Of a DNA stretch of 64,000 nt, positions 11,122 through 22,800 are shown in pieces. The DNA comes from Cystobasidium ongulense (Eukaryota; Basidiomycota; Cystobasidiomycetes; Cystobasidiales; Cystobasidiaceae), in assembly GCA_022835595.1 (NCBI GenBank), contig BQUP01000001.1, positions 2,914,001 through 2,978,000 of the forward strand, read 5' to 3'. Every line of letters starts with the position of its first letter. The stretch's first letter is position 1. The notes beneath the pieces were generated by a model. That model was given only the letters and a program-made list of their open reading frames with translations, did not search any database and was not told the DNA's origin. The translations under genes and the position numbers were made by a program.

Positions 11122-12565
11122 CTACCACCTATATCCATTCTGCTGTTGTGGCATGCCCATTTGCATGCCGGGCTGCCCGTACATGCCAGTCATTTGAGGT
11201 TGCTGCTGCATGGGTTGCTGTTGCTGTTGATAGCCTGTAAAGCTCGGTTGCATGCCATACCCGGTGGGCTGCGATTGTTGTTGCTGCATACCATATCCTG
11301 TAGGTTGAGGTTGCTGCTGCTGAGGGAACATTTGTGGTTGTGGTTGTGGTGAAGGTTGTGGTTGATAAAAGCCGTTCATTTGTTGTGGTGCGGGGGAAGG
11401 ATCAAGTAATGGGGTCGCACGTGCCGCTGAAGTATCGGATAGCTTGGGTGGTGCTTGAAGTGTGAGTGGCCTAATTGATGTATCACATCAGTATCTTTCT
11501 TGTTCCTTGTGCTGCTGCGGGACTTACCAATCTGGCAAGCTCTGTAAACCTTCATTGAGCGCCCGTCTCGTTTGAGCACGAGAGAACTCGTCGGAAGAGT
11601 ATCGCTGCGAAGGACAAGCCCTCAGTACGCAGAACTCGCCGAGTATCTGGAAGGTAACTTACATAGCTCTCTACAATCTCCTTGACTTGCAAGGTATAGG
11701 CTGCTATGGTATCGATGTTCTCGTCTGCTTCCTTCCGCAGCTGTAATTGATGACCAAAGGTCCATTCAGCGTTGACTTGATTATTGGAAGTCTCTGCATA
11801 GCTCACCTTGTCGCATGTGTCTCTGTCGTCCATTGCCAATGCCCACGTCTGCCATTCCATGACCATCTTCTTGCGACCTTCCCAAGCTCTTTCGAGCTGA
11901 TTGAGGAGCGCTTTGACACGGCCCCAGGCGTCCATGTTCCATGATTCGAGGGAACTCTTATTATTTCTCATAAATGTCCGAGGATGATCTCCATACTGTT
12001 CTTGCTGTCGCACTTCTTGCTGCTGTGGCGTTGTTTGAAGCTGGGGCTGATACGTGCTTCCTTGCATCTGCTGTTGTTGCTGCATTTGTCTCTGCTGCGC
12101 CGAGAATGGATCCAGGTCTGCTACGGTAGGATTGAGATATGCAGGCTGTTGCTGCTGCTGCTGTGGTTGCGGCGAGGGAGCCAGGAAAGACGAAGCGCCT
12201 GGTTGCTGGCCAGCATATGACGCACTCGACGTCGGCGCACCGAAGTTGAGTCCAGTGCCCTGCGTCTTCAGATACTGCCCGAACTGCGAAGAGGGCTGGA
12301 AGCCTGTGCTCTGCGTATGTCCGTAGCCTGTGGGCTGAGCGTACATGGGCGACTGCTGCCCCATCGGACTGCCGCTGTAGCCTGCTGGCGATGCTTGACC
12401 TGGGAAGCCACCTTGTGGCTGCTGCTGCTGCTGGCCATAGCCGCCGAATTGCTGAGGCTGAGGCTGCAGGTAGCCAGTCGGCTGCGGCTGCTGCATTTGC
12501 TGTCCACCGTTGATGTCTGGGTACCGCTGACTTGGATCCAGCGCGAACGGATTGTTGTGTGACAT
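11122..12565 (-). CDS. Gln-rich protein with NPF and DPF motifs (possible endocytic adaptor)
   Basis: Starts MSHNNPFALDP, with an NPF tripeptide of the kind bound by EH domains, and has a DPF further on (DLDPFSAQQ). The N-terminal 200 residues and the C-terminal 90 are Gln/Pro/Gly-rich with recurring PTGYG or similar. Between them lies a predicted helical block (SLESWNMDAWGRVKALLNQL through IDTIAAYTLQVKEIVES). Three Thr-Gly sites (MYAQPTG, LKTQGTG, MQPSFTG) fit the Ark1/Prk1 consensus [LIVM]xx[QNTS]xTG known from yeast Pan1, Sla1 and epsins. Two introns near the 3' end were joined in frame (IVESYRYSSDEF, LPDWPLTLQ). No ANTH, ENTH or EH domain is visible, so the endocytic role is inferred from motifs only. 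Confidence 0.65.
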
Positions 12566-12787
12566 TGTGAGTGCTGATGGTGGCCAGTTGAACAAGTGGA
12601 AAGAGACACTGCGCGAAGCTGGAGAGAGAAAGGCGGCTTGCTTTCCAGGCAATTGACCACCTTGACAGACTTCAACTCACCTCTTACAAGCTGCTCTTAC
12701 ACACATGACCGAATGAGCACGGCTACCACGACGCTCCAAGCCGCTCGCTGTCTTTGTCTGGACATCTAAGCCGGTGCATACACGTCG

Positions 12788-14374
12788 ATGAATCCACAAT
12801 ACATTGCACAATCGCTGCTCGAAGACAATGAGGGCACCACTCCTGCTCAGCAGGGAGAGAAGCAGTCTCTTATAGCACACGACTATGTAGGTCTATCTTG
12901 TGCACTTCGCCGCACCCTGTTGACAGTTTCACCACGTAGGTCCTGCTCGCTCGACTGCCGCCACTATCACGCTTGGAGGAAGAAGCAGCTCGTGCTGCAG
13001 TCACCTCGGGCGAGCACGCCGTAATTGGAATCTCTGTCGAAGAAGCTTTCGGCGACGATATTGACCCACCAGATCCGGAGGCACTGTCTCGCTCTCGCTC
13101 AGTATCGGAATCGAGCGTTTCTAAAGCGACTTGCTCAGGTAGTGTCGGCAAGATGCCAAACTTCAGCAAATTGACATCTGGGCCTGCAACACCTAGGAAG
13201 AAGCCTTACGAGCCTCACGATGTATACAGAGCCATAGAGTAAGCCTATCCAGTTTTGTTTCAGGCCTTACTACCATAGCTGACATGACAATTCCGCCCGT
13301 TTTCAGTCGCAAGGACCTAGTCACGCTATTCGATATACGTGACAATGCATTTCATCTGCTTGTCCAGAAGCTTGGCGAGCAGACTCCTCTGATATACGCC
13401 TCGAGTAAGCGCCTTGTTATTCTGAAATCTATCGCTGCGACCGGTCTGAGAAAACAATCATAGGGCTGGGCAAGAATCATCGCGATATTCCCATACTCGT
13501 AAGACAACCCATTTCCGTCTCTTTGACAGCTGGCTCATCATTCCTTCAATATCCTAGATTACGGGCGCTCTCTCACGCTTCGTGAACAATCTACCAGATG
13601 ACGTGACCAAGGTTGATTCACAAATGAATGGCCTTATTCGAGCAGTTCGAGCGAACCTCAAGCTCGCGATAGACGCATCCCTGAATACCAACCAGACCGA
13701 TCTCATCTCATCATACTTACAAATCATCATCATGTCAGAAGGTGAAAAGTGGATATGGGACCAAACTCAAAATGTAGCGCTGGCTTTACGAGCTGGAAAA
13801 TCCGCTCGACCTGTAAAGACTGCTCGAACTGCTGTGACAAATTTTGCGACAAGGCAGCTTCGCCAACTAAATAAAGGAAACACTTTGGCAAGTGTCGAAG
13901 AGTAAGCTTGTTGAAGATAGATCTAAAGATATTGTAAGCTGATCTTGAGCTTGACAGCTATGTTGCTAATGCTTCTTGCGACCTGGTTCTCATGGGCTTG
14001 TGGAGTATCGTATCCGACAAGCTAGGAGGAAGTAATTTACCCTCGTATCAATTCAGTCGTGACGAACGTATATTCAAGTAAGTCGCCCATTCTTCTCGTA
14101 GTACGGGGTGCAATTAGTAAAGCGGGATGTTTTTATAGGTCATTCGTCGATTCCATAGATGTGGTCTCTCGCAAGATTGACTACACTCTAAAGCTCAACA
14201 AAGCAATTAGAACTACCATTGAAACTACCATACGCATGTGAGTGTGAAAGATTAGTCTACTAGGACGTCGCAGACTTCGGGACTGACCTTTGACGTTCTA
14301 GCATGGAGAAAAGGGCAACTGGACATCCAGAGAAAGCGCGACTCCTGGCAGAAGCACTGGACGCTCCAGGCTAG
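12788..14374 (+). CDS. Unrecognised conserved-looking protein
   Basis: About seven exons joined in frame. The start MNPQYIAQSLLED is followed by a Ser/Arg-rich segment (LSRSRSVSESSVSK), then a helical block DVYRAIERKDLVTLFDIRDNAFHLLV..TPLIYASRLG, faintly like ankyrin-type helices. A long helical part follows (MNGLIRAVRANLKLAI, LIREIVE-free, EKWIWDQTQNVALALRAG, CDLVLMGLWSIVSDKL) and the end is KARLLAEALDAPG. The exon structure and evenly coding frame support a real gene of about 420 residues; I do not recognise the family. It is divergent from the Gln-rich gene, 222 bp apart. Confidence 0.7.
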
Positions 14375-14433
14375 GAGTCCCTCTCTTTTCGCCTTGAAAA
14401 AAGAGGAAAGGTGTAACTACCTTCGGAAAAATA

Positions 14434-14685
14434 TCAAGCAAGGTCCTTCACGGTCTGCCGCCTCCACGGCACGGGCTCTTCGCCCTTGTCAAATACCGGC
14501 GACGTGGCGTTAGGCGCTAGGACCAAAAGCAACCGCCTGCGATCCAATACGTGTTGCGCATGTCTCGGAATGGCCTCGTTCGTTACAACACCTCGCAGAT
14601 TACACTCTGGCGAGACGTTAGTTCGGTAGAGAATCATACCATTTCCGGAAGTTGGGTATTCGATTCGGAAAGAAAAGGCTGCCAG
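14434..14685 (-). CDS. Possible small gene, unrecognised (3' exon)
   Basis: A frame running from a likely acceptor (CTGACTAAC branch-like sequence and GGCAG near 14686) to the stop at 14434 encodes FRIEYPTSGNGMILYRTNVSPE.., with later blocks LDRRRLLLVLAPNATSPVF and VPWRRQTVKDLA. The composition looks like a globular basic protein. I could not find a first exon whose phase fits. Translation could instead start at the internal Met at 14637. It fills part of the 680-bp space between two genes. Confidence 0.3.
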   Translation of the reverse strand: MAAFSFRIEYPTSGNGMILYRTNVSPECNLRGVVTNEAIPRHAQHVLDRRRLLLVLAPNATSPVFDKGEEPVPWRRQTVKDLA

Positions 14686-15050
14686 ACGTTAGTCAGGACA
14701 GTTTGTAGCAGCAGGTATTCCTACTAAACACCTAAGCACTGTCATTCTGGACTGAGCTAGATGGATCCTACCTTACGCCACGCTGTATCCAAGTTTTAGC
14801 ATCATTTGCTTGAGTACGTAGGATTAATCCATTGCCTAATTAGATAATAAATTCATGAAGAAAAGAGAACGGTGCAGTAGTCGTAGCCTTACTACCTGTA
14901 ATAAACAAAGGTCGTACAGAAAGTGTTACATACTGTTACCGCGATATGGTCGATCAACCTGCCTGGCCGCTGGATCCGAGTGGCCTAAGGGCAGGCGGAA
15001 CTCGCTTTCCTTTGCTCACCACAACCAGACTGGGTCACCACAGAGCGAAC

Positions 15051-16796
15051 ATGGCTAAAGATAAGAACGTGGCCAATGCCTACGACGAGTAAGCTGCCTC
15101 GTTACCTCAGGCGGAGTTCGTAGCCAGTGTATTCAAGGCTGCAAGCTGAGTACAATCGACCAACCTCGCGTCTCACAGTATCTTTGGAGGAGGCTCCGAC
15201 CTTTCAGATGTCGAGGACGACGTAGATCAGCCCCAGCTTTCAGATGTCGAAGACGACGACGATGCAGGCGAGCTGTCAGCTGCCGCCGAAGCTGAAGCCG
15301 TAATGGCAGAGGATCTGGGCGACGATGAAGATAATGAGGACGGAGATTACAGGCAGGCAGAGAGTGGAGAGCTTAACAAACTGCCCAAATTCAAGAAGGA
15401 TCCATCTGCACCCAAGAAGCGCGATACATCCACTGGAGAACAGCTCAAGTAGGTCATGTTTCTCGGCCTTACCTGGTGGCCAGCCCTGTGAAGCAGCAAG
15501 TGTTTTCGCTGACAGGCTTGACGCTCTAACACAGAAAGCGGAAGAAGAAGGTCCAGGCCGATGATTCAGATCTTCCCCCTATGCCTACTCCCATGGATCC
15601 AGCTGCTGGTAAGTCCGCGAGGCGCTCAAGTCAGGGATTGAATAGCTAATACAAGCGATATGTATCTCTGTCCAGAACGCGCTGCCCGGCTGGATGCAAT
15701 CTTGTCAAACAAGAAGAAGAAAGCACCAAGAAAGCGTAAAGCTGGCGAAGAAGATGTGAGCTTGACTGCATCGAGCGGTATCGTGATTTGCGAGGTGCTG
15801 ATCACTTTGAGACTAGCTCGATGAAATGGCCGATGAGGAAGTCTATCGATTGCGACAAGCTATGGACGGAGCAGTCGAAGCGGATAAGCTTGCTATCGAG
15901 GAACAAAGACCAGCTATCGAAAAGCTAAAGATGCTGAACGAGGTTATTGCCGTTCTACAAAAGTGAGCAGATCGCCTAATGCAATGCAACTGTAACAAGC
16001 CCAATCTGACATCATACCTCTAGGCCACATCTGGAGACGACAATTCTAGAAGCCGATATCTTGACCCAGATTCGTAGATGGCTCGAGCCTGTTGGCAAGA
16101 ACCTACCAGCCGTGAATATCCAGCGAGAACTCCTGTCAGCTTTGACCAAGGTGAGCAGCACTTCCAGACATGTCGCCTAAAAGCTATCTTGCACGAATCT
16201 GACTTCCACTTACTATGCACAGATGGAAATTGAGACATCGCAACTCAAGGCCAGCGAATTGGGAAAGATTGTATATGCATATGCCAGATTCAAAGGCGCC
16301 GAACCCGGAGTCAAGCGTCTTGCAGACCAGCTTGTCAGTAAGTCCAACCGCATTCTCCGAGACAACTAGTTCAGATCGTTCAGGATATGAAACTAAACAA
16401 TCGTGTCTACCGCAGTGCAATGGATGAGGCCAATCGTTCGTAGATCTGCATTGGCTCGAGATCGTGTCATTCAGCGAGTACAGGCAGAACGCTCGACTGC
16501 AAAACGGCCTTCTGCTCGACCGAAATCAGCTGCAGCGAAAACTGCAGAGAAGCAAGATATATCAAGAAGGCATGCCTCTATTCCAGAAGCTGTCGCTGCT
16601 GGATATACGGTTGCGCCGATCCCCAAACTTTCAAATGACGCAGCTATGCTGCCCAGGAGCAATTCACGCTTTAAGAGTGAGTGCCACTTTGTCATCACAA
16701 CCCGTCCGTGCCATTACTGATTCGAGACGCTACCACTACTACACAGGCATGAAGGCCCGCATCGATTCTTCCCAGTTGGATTCGAAGCGCATGTGA
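15051..16796 (+). CDS. SPN1: Transcription elongation factor SPN1/IWS1
   Basis: Nuclear factor that binds SPT6 and acts in transcription elongation and chromatin. The N-terminal third is acidic (GGGSDLSDVEDD, DLGDDEDNEDGD), then comes a basic KKRKKKVQ patch. The conserved TFIIS-N-like core starts after LDEMADEEVYRLRQAM and includes AIEKLKMLNEVIAVLQKPHLETTILEADIL read over exon joins, IRRWLEPV, LPAVNIQRELLSALTKM and LGKIVYAYARFKG. The C-terminus is basic (VMQWMRPIVRRSA and onward). About eight short introns. The start MAKDKNVANAYDD joins in phase to IFGGGSD. The next gene, ERB1, follows in the same direction 194 bp downstream. Confidence 0.87.
15201..15257 (+). repeat. Imperfect direct repeat in the acidic region of SPN1
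   Basis: Two 21-bp units at 15201-15221 and 15237-15257 differ at one base and are 36 bp apart, so each encodes LSDVEDD in the same frame. It looks like a small in-frame duplication in a disordered acidic region. Confidence 0.6.
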
Positions 16797-16990
16797 AGGA
16801 AAGTCAGGCTCGTGTATCTATACGTGTACCATAGTTGTCATTTTAGTAGCTCTCTACCGTTATATGTCCGCGGTCGTCGGCGCACTGCAATATATATTTT
16901 GCAACACTATGGCGGACTCGATCACCTGCACGATTTGCGTACGCATTTTCACCTGATACGCTTTATACGCTGCCAAACCTGCAAGTGAGC

Positions 16991-19705
16991 ATGTCGCAAC
17001 CTGTAGCAGGACCCTCGAATCCACGGAAACGAACGCAGAGGCAGCGAGAGTCGCTACCCTCGGTCGCCGTGCAAAGCGAGTCCTTCGGCGCATTAGATTT
17101 GAAAGATGCAGGCGAAGATGAAGTCGACCTCAACCAAGACTACGACACAACAGATGAGGAGGACGAGACATTCCCAGAGATAGATGCTGGCTCGTACGGC
17201 AGCGGCTCAGACAGCGAAGATGAAGATGAGGAGGATGAAGACGATTTGTCCGAGAACGAGCAGATTTTACGAGAACTCGCTGAAGAGGAAGAGCTGGAGC
17301 GAGACTTGGCCAATACAAGCGATTCATCCTTTTCAGATGATGACTATGATGAGAATGACCCAGATGCACTAGATCACGCTATCCGCAAGGCTACCAGCAA
17401 GCCAGACGAAGACTTTGATGCGACTGTGAATGCTAATCAAGCGGCGCTGGACGTTTTCGAGAAGAACAAGATCATGGGATTCGACACGAGGTCATACAGA
17501 GACAAGGCAAAGATTGGTAAAAGTGCTGTGACAGGCGAAGAGCGCTGGACATGGGACAATATCGAGCCTGGCTGGGAGAGCGATGAAGGTCCAGATGAAG
17601 GGCCGAATCGAGTCGGTAGTATCCCAGAATACTTCTACGAAGGCATGCCGCATGTCGGATACGATATCGACGGAAAGAGAGTCACCAGACCCGCAAAGGG
17701 TGATGAACTCGACAAATTCCTTGCAAATATCGAGGATCCTGCCAGCTGGTAAGTCTGCTTTTGACTTTTTCTTATCACGTGCATTTAGTGGCGACCAAAG
17801 TGGATCCTAACTGGACTTGCGTTTTCTACAGGATGACTGTCGAGGACAAGCTCGGTGGAAAGAGCGTGCAGTTGTCACAGGAAGAGCTCGAGTTAATTTC
17901 TCGTCTAGCGAAAGCTGAAAATCCAGACGCGACGTATGACCCATACGAGCCTACGATTGAATGGTTCACGGGCAAGGGCAAGGAAATGAAAATGCCATTG
18001 ACAAGTGCACCAGAGCCCAAGAGACGATTTATCCCCAGTAAATGGGAGCATAAGAAGGTGAGCATGAGCCTGACTTTATCACCCTTCGATTCCTGCCCGC
18101 TAATTCTATGACACGATCTTTACAGATCATGAAAGTCGTGCGTGCTATCAGAGCTGGCAGAATTACGCCTGGTGTGAAGAAGGAGCAGGAGAAGCCTCAG
18201 TTCTATAACATCTGGTCGAATGAAGATCAAGCATTGGATATCAACCATCCTATGCATATGCCTGCGCCTAAGATGAAGTTGCCTGGGCACGAAGAATCGT
18301 ATAACCCCCCTGCAGAATACCTCTTCACCGAGGAAGAGAAAAGGGAATGGGAAGAAACGGAACCATCGGACAGGAAACTGGACTTTATTCCTCAAAAGTA
18401 CGACAGTCTACGTAAAGTACCTGGATACAATAACTTTGTACAAGAACGATTCAGCCGGTGTCTTGATCTTTACCTAGCGCCCCGTTCCTTGAAGCGCAAG
18501 CCAAAGATCCTCGAAGGTGTTACCAAGCCAGAAGATCTGTTACCTCAGCTACCTGATCCAAGTCAACTCAAACCTTTCCCCACGTTCTGTGCTGTAGTGT
18601 ACGAGCATCCCAACAATGTACGAGTGCGCTGTATATCAGTCGACCCTACTGGCAGCTGGGTTTTGACGGGTGCTGAAGATGGTATCCTGCGTCTCTGGGA
18701 GTGCAGAAGAGGCAAATGCTTGATGTCTTGGAAGATCAATCCTGGAGGACCAATTCTAGGTGTCGAATGGTGTCCTGATAAAGAGAAGCTTCTCTTTGCG
18801 GCAGTATCAGAAGGCAAGCTAGTCATTGGCTCTCCTTTGGATCTACTACCGCCATCTGGTCAAACGGCTATGCTCGATTATGCTCATGGAGGTTTCAGTC
18901 TGACAAGTGAAGGCCTGCCCGCTCCAGTAGAAGACGTGAAATGGACAAGACGAAGCAAGACATCAGATAATGAGACAGATGGTATTTTGCTTGAGATCAG
19001 CATGCCAGGAAATCCTAAGCAGGTCAAATGGCATCGAAAGGGCGACTATTTAGCGACGGTTGCCCCTGATGCAGGAGGCAGATCGGTTTTAATGCATCAA
19101 GTTACGAAACATTCGACACAAGCACCTTTCAGTCGCCTCAAGGGAGTTGTCCAATGCGTAGCGTTCCACCCTACAAGACCGCATTTCTTAGTTGCTACCG
19201 AACGCGCGGTCAGAATTTACGATTTAATGGCAAAGGGACTGGTCAAACAGCTTCAGCCGAATGTCCGTCATGTGTCAAGTGTAGACGTGCACCCTATGGG
19301 TGAGGATTTTCACCTCAACTCCGGTACCTGATTGTTGGCTAACTTTGACTACTTGCAGGCGACCATGTCATTGTTGGAAGTTACGACAGACGGCTCGTCT
19401 GGCACGACCTAGATCTCAGCGACCGGCCATACAAGACACTCCGATACCATCCTCGTGCTATTCGATCCGTCGCTTTCTCAACCCGATTCCCGCTCTTCTT
19501 GTCTACTTCCGATGACGGAACGGTCCAAGTGTTCCACGCGACAGTGTACTCGGATCTAGTCACCAATCCTCTCATTGTGCCACTCAAGGTTCTGAGAGGA
19601 CACGAGATCCAAGATGGCCTAGGTGTTCTGGACGCACGCTTCCACCCGCGAGAACCATGGATCCTTTCCGCCGGTGCTGATGGTACCGCTAGATTGTGGA
19701 TGTAG
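16991..19705 (+). CDS. ERB1: Ribosome biogenesis protein ERB1 (BOP1)
   Basis: Member of the ERB1-YTM1-NOP7 (PeBoW) complex, needed for 60S subunit maturation in the nucleolus. Exons 16991-17750, about 17832-18057, 18127-19297 and about 19359-19705 give roughly 835 residues. The N-terminal third is highly acidic, followed by the BOP1NT region ([38 protein letters not shown]-like [43 protein letters not shown]). The WD40 propeller follows ([26 protein letters not shown]; final blade [14 protein letters not shown] at the stop). The start ATG at 16991 lies just after an in-frame GTG. YVH1, another 60S maturation factor, is the next gene on the same strand. Confidence 0.93.
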
Positions 19706-20075
19706 TCTTGCAGCGTCCTGGTTTGTTTTGAGTTTGAATAGTAGTGATGTCCACCTTTGTTGTTGATAGTTGACATATGCCGCCTCTTCGCCGGTGGCAA
19801 TAATACTGAATCCTCGCAATGCATGCGTTTTTGCATTTGGCTGAGTCTTCAGTCCTATTATTACTAATAGAGCCGCATGTTGTTTGTATTGATTGTTTGT
19901 CATGCCTATCGCCTGTCACCCGCATACTTGGCGGATGAATTGCCCGTTGCCCGATGTTGCGCAGCATTGTCTGACGCTTTCCTTGCTACCGATACAACTT
20001 ATCCATATCAGCTCGACAGCAGACGATACCCTGCAACACATCCGAGTGACGGCGTTGTCTGCCAGTCTGCTCATC
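19706..20075. other. Intergenic region between ERB1 and YVH1
   Basis: Holds the ERB1 terminator and YVH1 promoter, with a T-rich stretch near 19720-19770. The YVH1 frame is open upstream of the chosen ATG back to 19893, but without similarity to the family. No other feature seen. Confidence 0.4.
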
Positions 20076-22662
20076 ATGTCGTTGACGATGAGCAAGCTCA
20101 CAGACGAGCCGCCATCGTCGTACACGCGGATAGCACACCTCACTTCAACCGGTGACGGGCGCGAGGGTGGGCGCAGGCGACAGCCGATGCCGCAGACGCT
20201 CGCATGGGAGGACACAGCAGTCAGCGACGATGACGATGATGAAGACGACGATGCTACTGGATACGGGTATGGCCATGCACCAGCAGAGCAAGTGCCGTAC
20301 TCGAACATCCAGGAAATCATACCTGGCTTGTTCATCGGAGATGTCACTGCGGCAATGGATCACGCTCTTCTGAAGAGCAAGAACATTACCGTCATCATTG
20401 CAGCCAGTGGGTCGGCCCGTAAAGAATACAATGGGACACTGCTAATCATGCGAGCCTTGCTACTTTCAGTGCGACAGCGGTATTCGGCCCCAGAGGTAGG
20501 TGACCTTGCCATCTGTCAAGGGGACTACCCATGTTGACACGACTTTCGGCTTGCAGGGCGTCAAAGTAAATCGCATCTTCATCGATGACACGAGCAAGAC
20601 GAACATCCTGCGATACGTGAGTGCTTGCCGGTGTAGTGGAGCGAGCACATGATCGACAATTATAGCATATACTGATACTCTTCTCCGCTGAATGTGGAAA
20701 CAGTTCCCAGAGAGTAACGCCATTATCCGCGAAGCAAGACAACAAGGCAAAAATGTCCTTGTGCACTGCCAGGCGGGGGTCAGTCGCAGCTCTACCCTCT
20801 GCGCAGCTTTCCTCATGGAAGAGCTAGACCTGACTGCAGATGGTGAGCTACTTGTCCAAGTCAAAAGCGTTCACGACAGAGTATCCACCTGCAGGCCTAC
20901 TGATACCTTCTTTGTGTGCGCAGAGGCCATAGAGAAGATCGCTTCCGTCCGCAGCGTGGTCCAGCCACTAGAGTTCTTCCTCCATCAGCTCGAGATCTTT
21001 GAAAGATGCAACTTTGAGCTCGACCCGAACAAACACGCTGCGTACCGGCGATTCCTCATGAACTTCAACGCACAGGAAATGATAGGTGCGTGGAGCTCCT
21101 TGCTACTTGGCTATGATAGCAGTGTAGCAATTGCCACCCATTAACATGATCGATGTCCTTTAACAGGCGGCGAAGGTGTGGACGACCTCATTCTGGCCTA
21201 TTATCCCACGCCAGCACCCAGCCCAAGACGTCTGTCAGTCAACACGCCAGATCCATTCCTCTCGATGACTCCCATGGCGGGCGGGGCTTCCACACCTCGG
21301 CCAGCAAGGTCGCGACGAGGCTCCAGTGTTTCGATCACGTCGCAGGAAGCACGATCTGAAATCCTTGCACGAGTTCGTCGAGGAAGTGCTGGAACAAGCG
21401 GCATGTCTTCGAACCTGTCTATGTCGACAATCAGCACAGAACCTTCCACCATCAGTAGCAGCAGCAGCCGAAGAATGAGTGATGGTCAGCATCTGGCTGC
21501 AGGCGACTTTCCGCCGCCTCCGATTAGACGCAAGAGCAGCAGGACAAAGAGCACTGGCGAGCGAGACGCTGAATTGAAGCGCCTCCGGGCCCTACTGAAT
21601 GAGAGGAAGCAGAGCGAAGCCGACCAAGTCGCTAAGCACAAAGAAGCCTTCTTCGCAGACCAGGAAGCACCCATTGCCTCCTCGTCGACCGCCAAATCTG
21701 GACCTCATGTGCGAACATCCCGCTTACGTTGCAAGATGTGCCGGTAAGTTGTCATTGCCTTGCATCGATTACCTGATGCACCAGACTAAGCCGAGCTTCT
21801 TTCAAACAGTCGTGAGCTCGTATCTCGCGAACATGTCCTCGAGCATGAACCAGGTCAAGGTCAGAAGGCATTTGCTCCGACTCGACGCGACATGACGCAG
21901 CATCGCCTGGACACAGAAAAGCGCAGACAAGAGAAAGCCGCGGATCGCGAAGCAAGACAGGTCGAAAGACAACGTCTGGCTGCTGAGGCCGCTGAAGATT
22001 TGATACAGGAAGTGGAAGAGGTCGACTCGAGCGTTGATGGAGATCAACCAGATCACCAAACTGAGAAAGCGGAGAAAGAGCAGCAGGAGGAGACCATGAA
22101 AGTCGATGATGGCAACAAATCAGAGGACAAGACCATACCAGCTGCTTCCACATCGCCTAAGAGGCACACTATGCCTACTGCCGCTCGTGCGAACCTGTCT
22201 GCCATCGGCGCCGATCAAGGTGCAAGGTCACTCAGTGCCCGCCTACCACCTCAACTTGCGGCCATTAGAATTGCCATGCCCGCCCGACCTTTCGGCCATG
22301 ATCTGAACAATGCCATAGACGGTTCCGCCATTGACGATGACGAAGCAACTCCTGGTGCAGAAGAACCTCCTCTACTGCCATCATCCGCTTGCACAAGCTA
22401 TTTCACAGAACCTTTGAGCTGGATGCGCCCACAGCTAGAGAACGGAGACCTGAGCGGCAAGCTCATGTGTCCGAATACAAGATGTAATGCCAAACTCGGC
22501 ACTTTCGACTGGTCTGGCTGTAAGTCAGACAGCTTCTCTTTTTGTTTGGGGGAAATCAAACTGATCAAATGTATGGTCAACGCAGTGCGATGCTCCTGTG
22601 CAGCTTGGATTAGTCCTGGCTTTGCCTTGAATGCATCCAAGGTTGATGAGATACGTATGTAG
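20076..22662 (+). CDS. YVH1: Dual-specificity phosphatase YVH1
   Basis: Phosphatase with a C-terminal zinc-binding domain; in yeast the zinc domain releases MRT4 from pre-60S particles. The phosphatase fold opens with IQEIIPGLFIGD, splices to VIIAAMRQRYSAPEGVKVNRIFIDDTS (read over two joins), and has the P-loop HCQAGVSRSSTL with catalytic Cys and Arg. The zinc region is in two parts: LRCKMCRRELVSREHVLEHE, then, after a long low-complexity insert, LSWMRPQ..GKLMCPNTRCNAKLGTFDWSGLRCSCAAWISPGF. About seven introns are used. At about 700 residues it is roughly double the yeast protein, because of Ser-rich and coiled inserts flanking the first zinc knuckle. Start chosen at MSLTMSKLTDE; a second Met lies four codons on. 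Confidence 0.9.
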
Positions 22663-22800
22663 CTGTTATAACTGCATATCGCTATACCTGTTCGCTTTGT
22701 TGTCACTGCGGTACGAACTATGCTTGCATTTCATGCGCCGTTATTGTACAATGTAATGCTGACAAGAGAATATACTGAGACACAAAGAAGGGTATATGAA

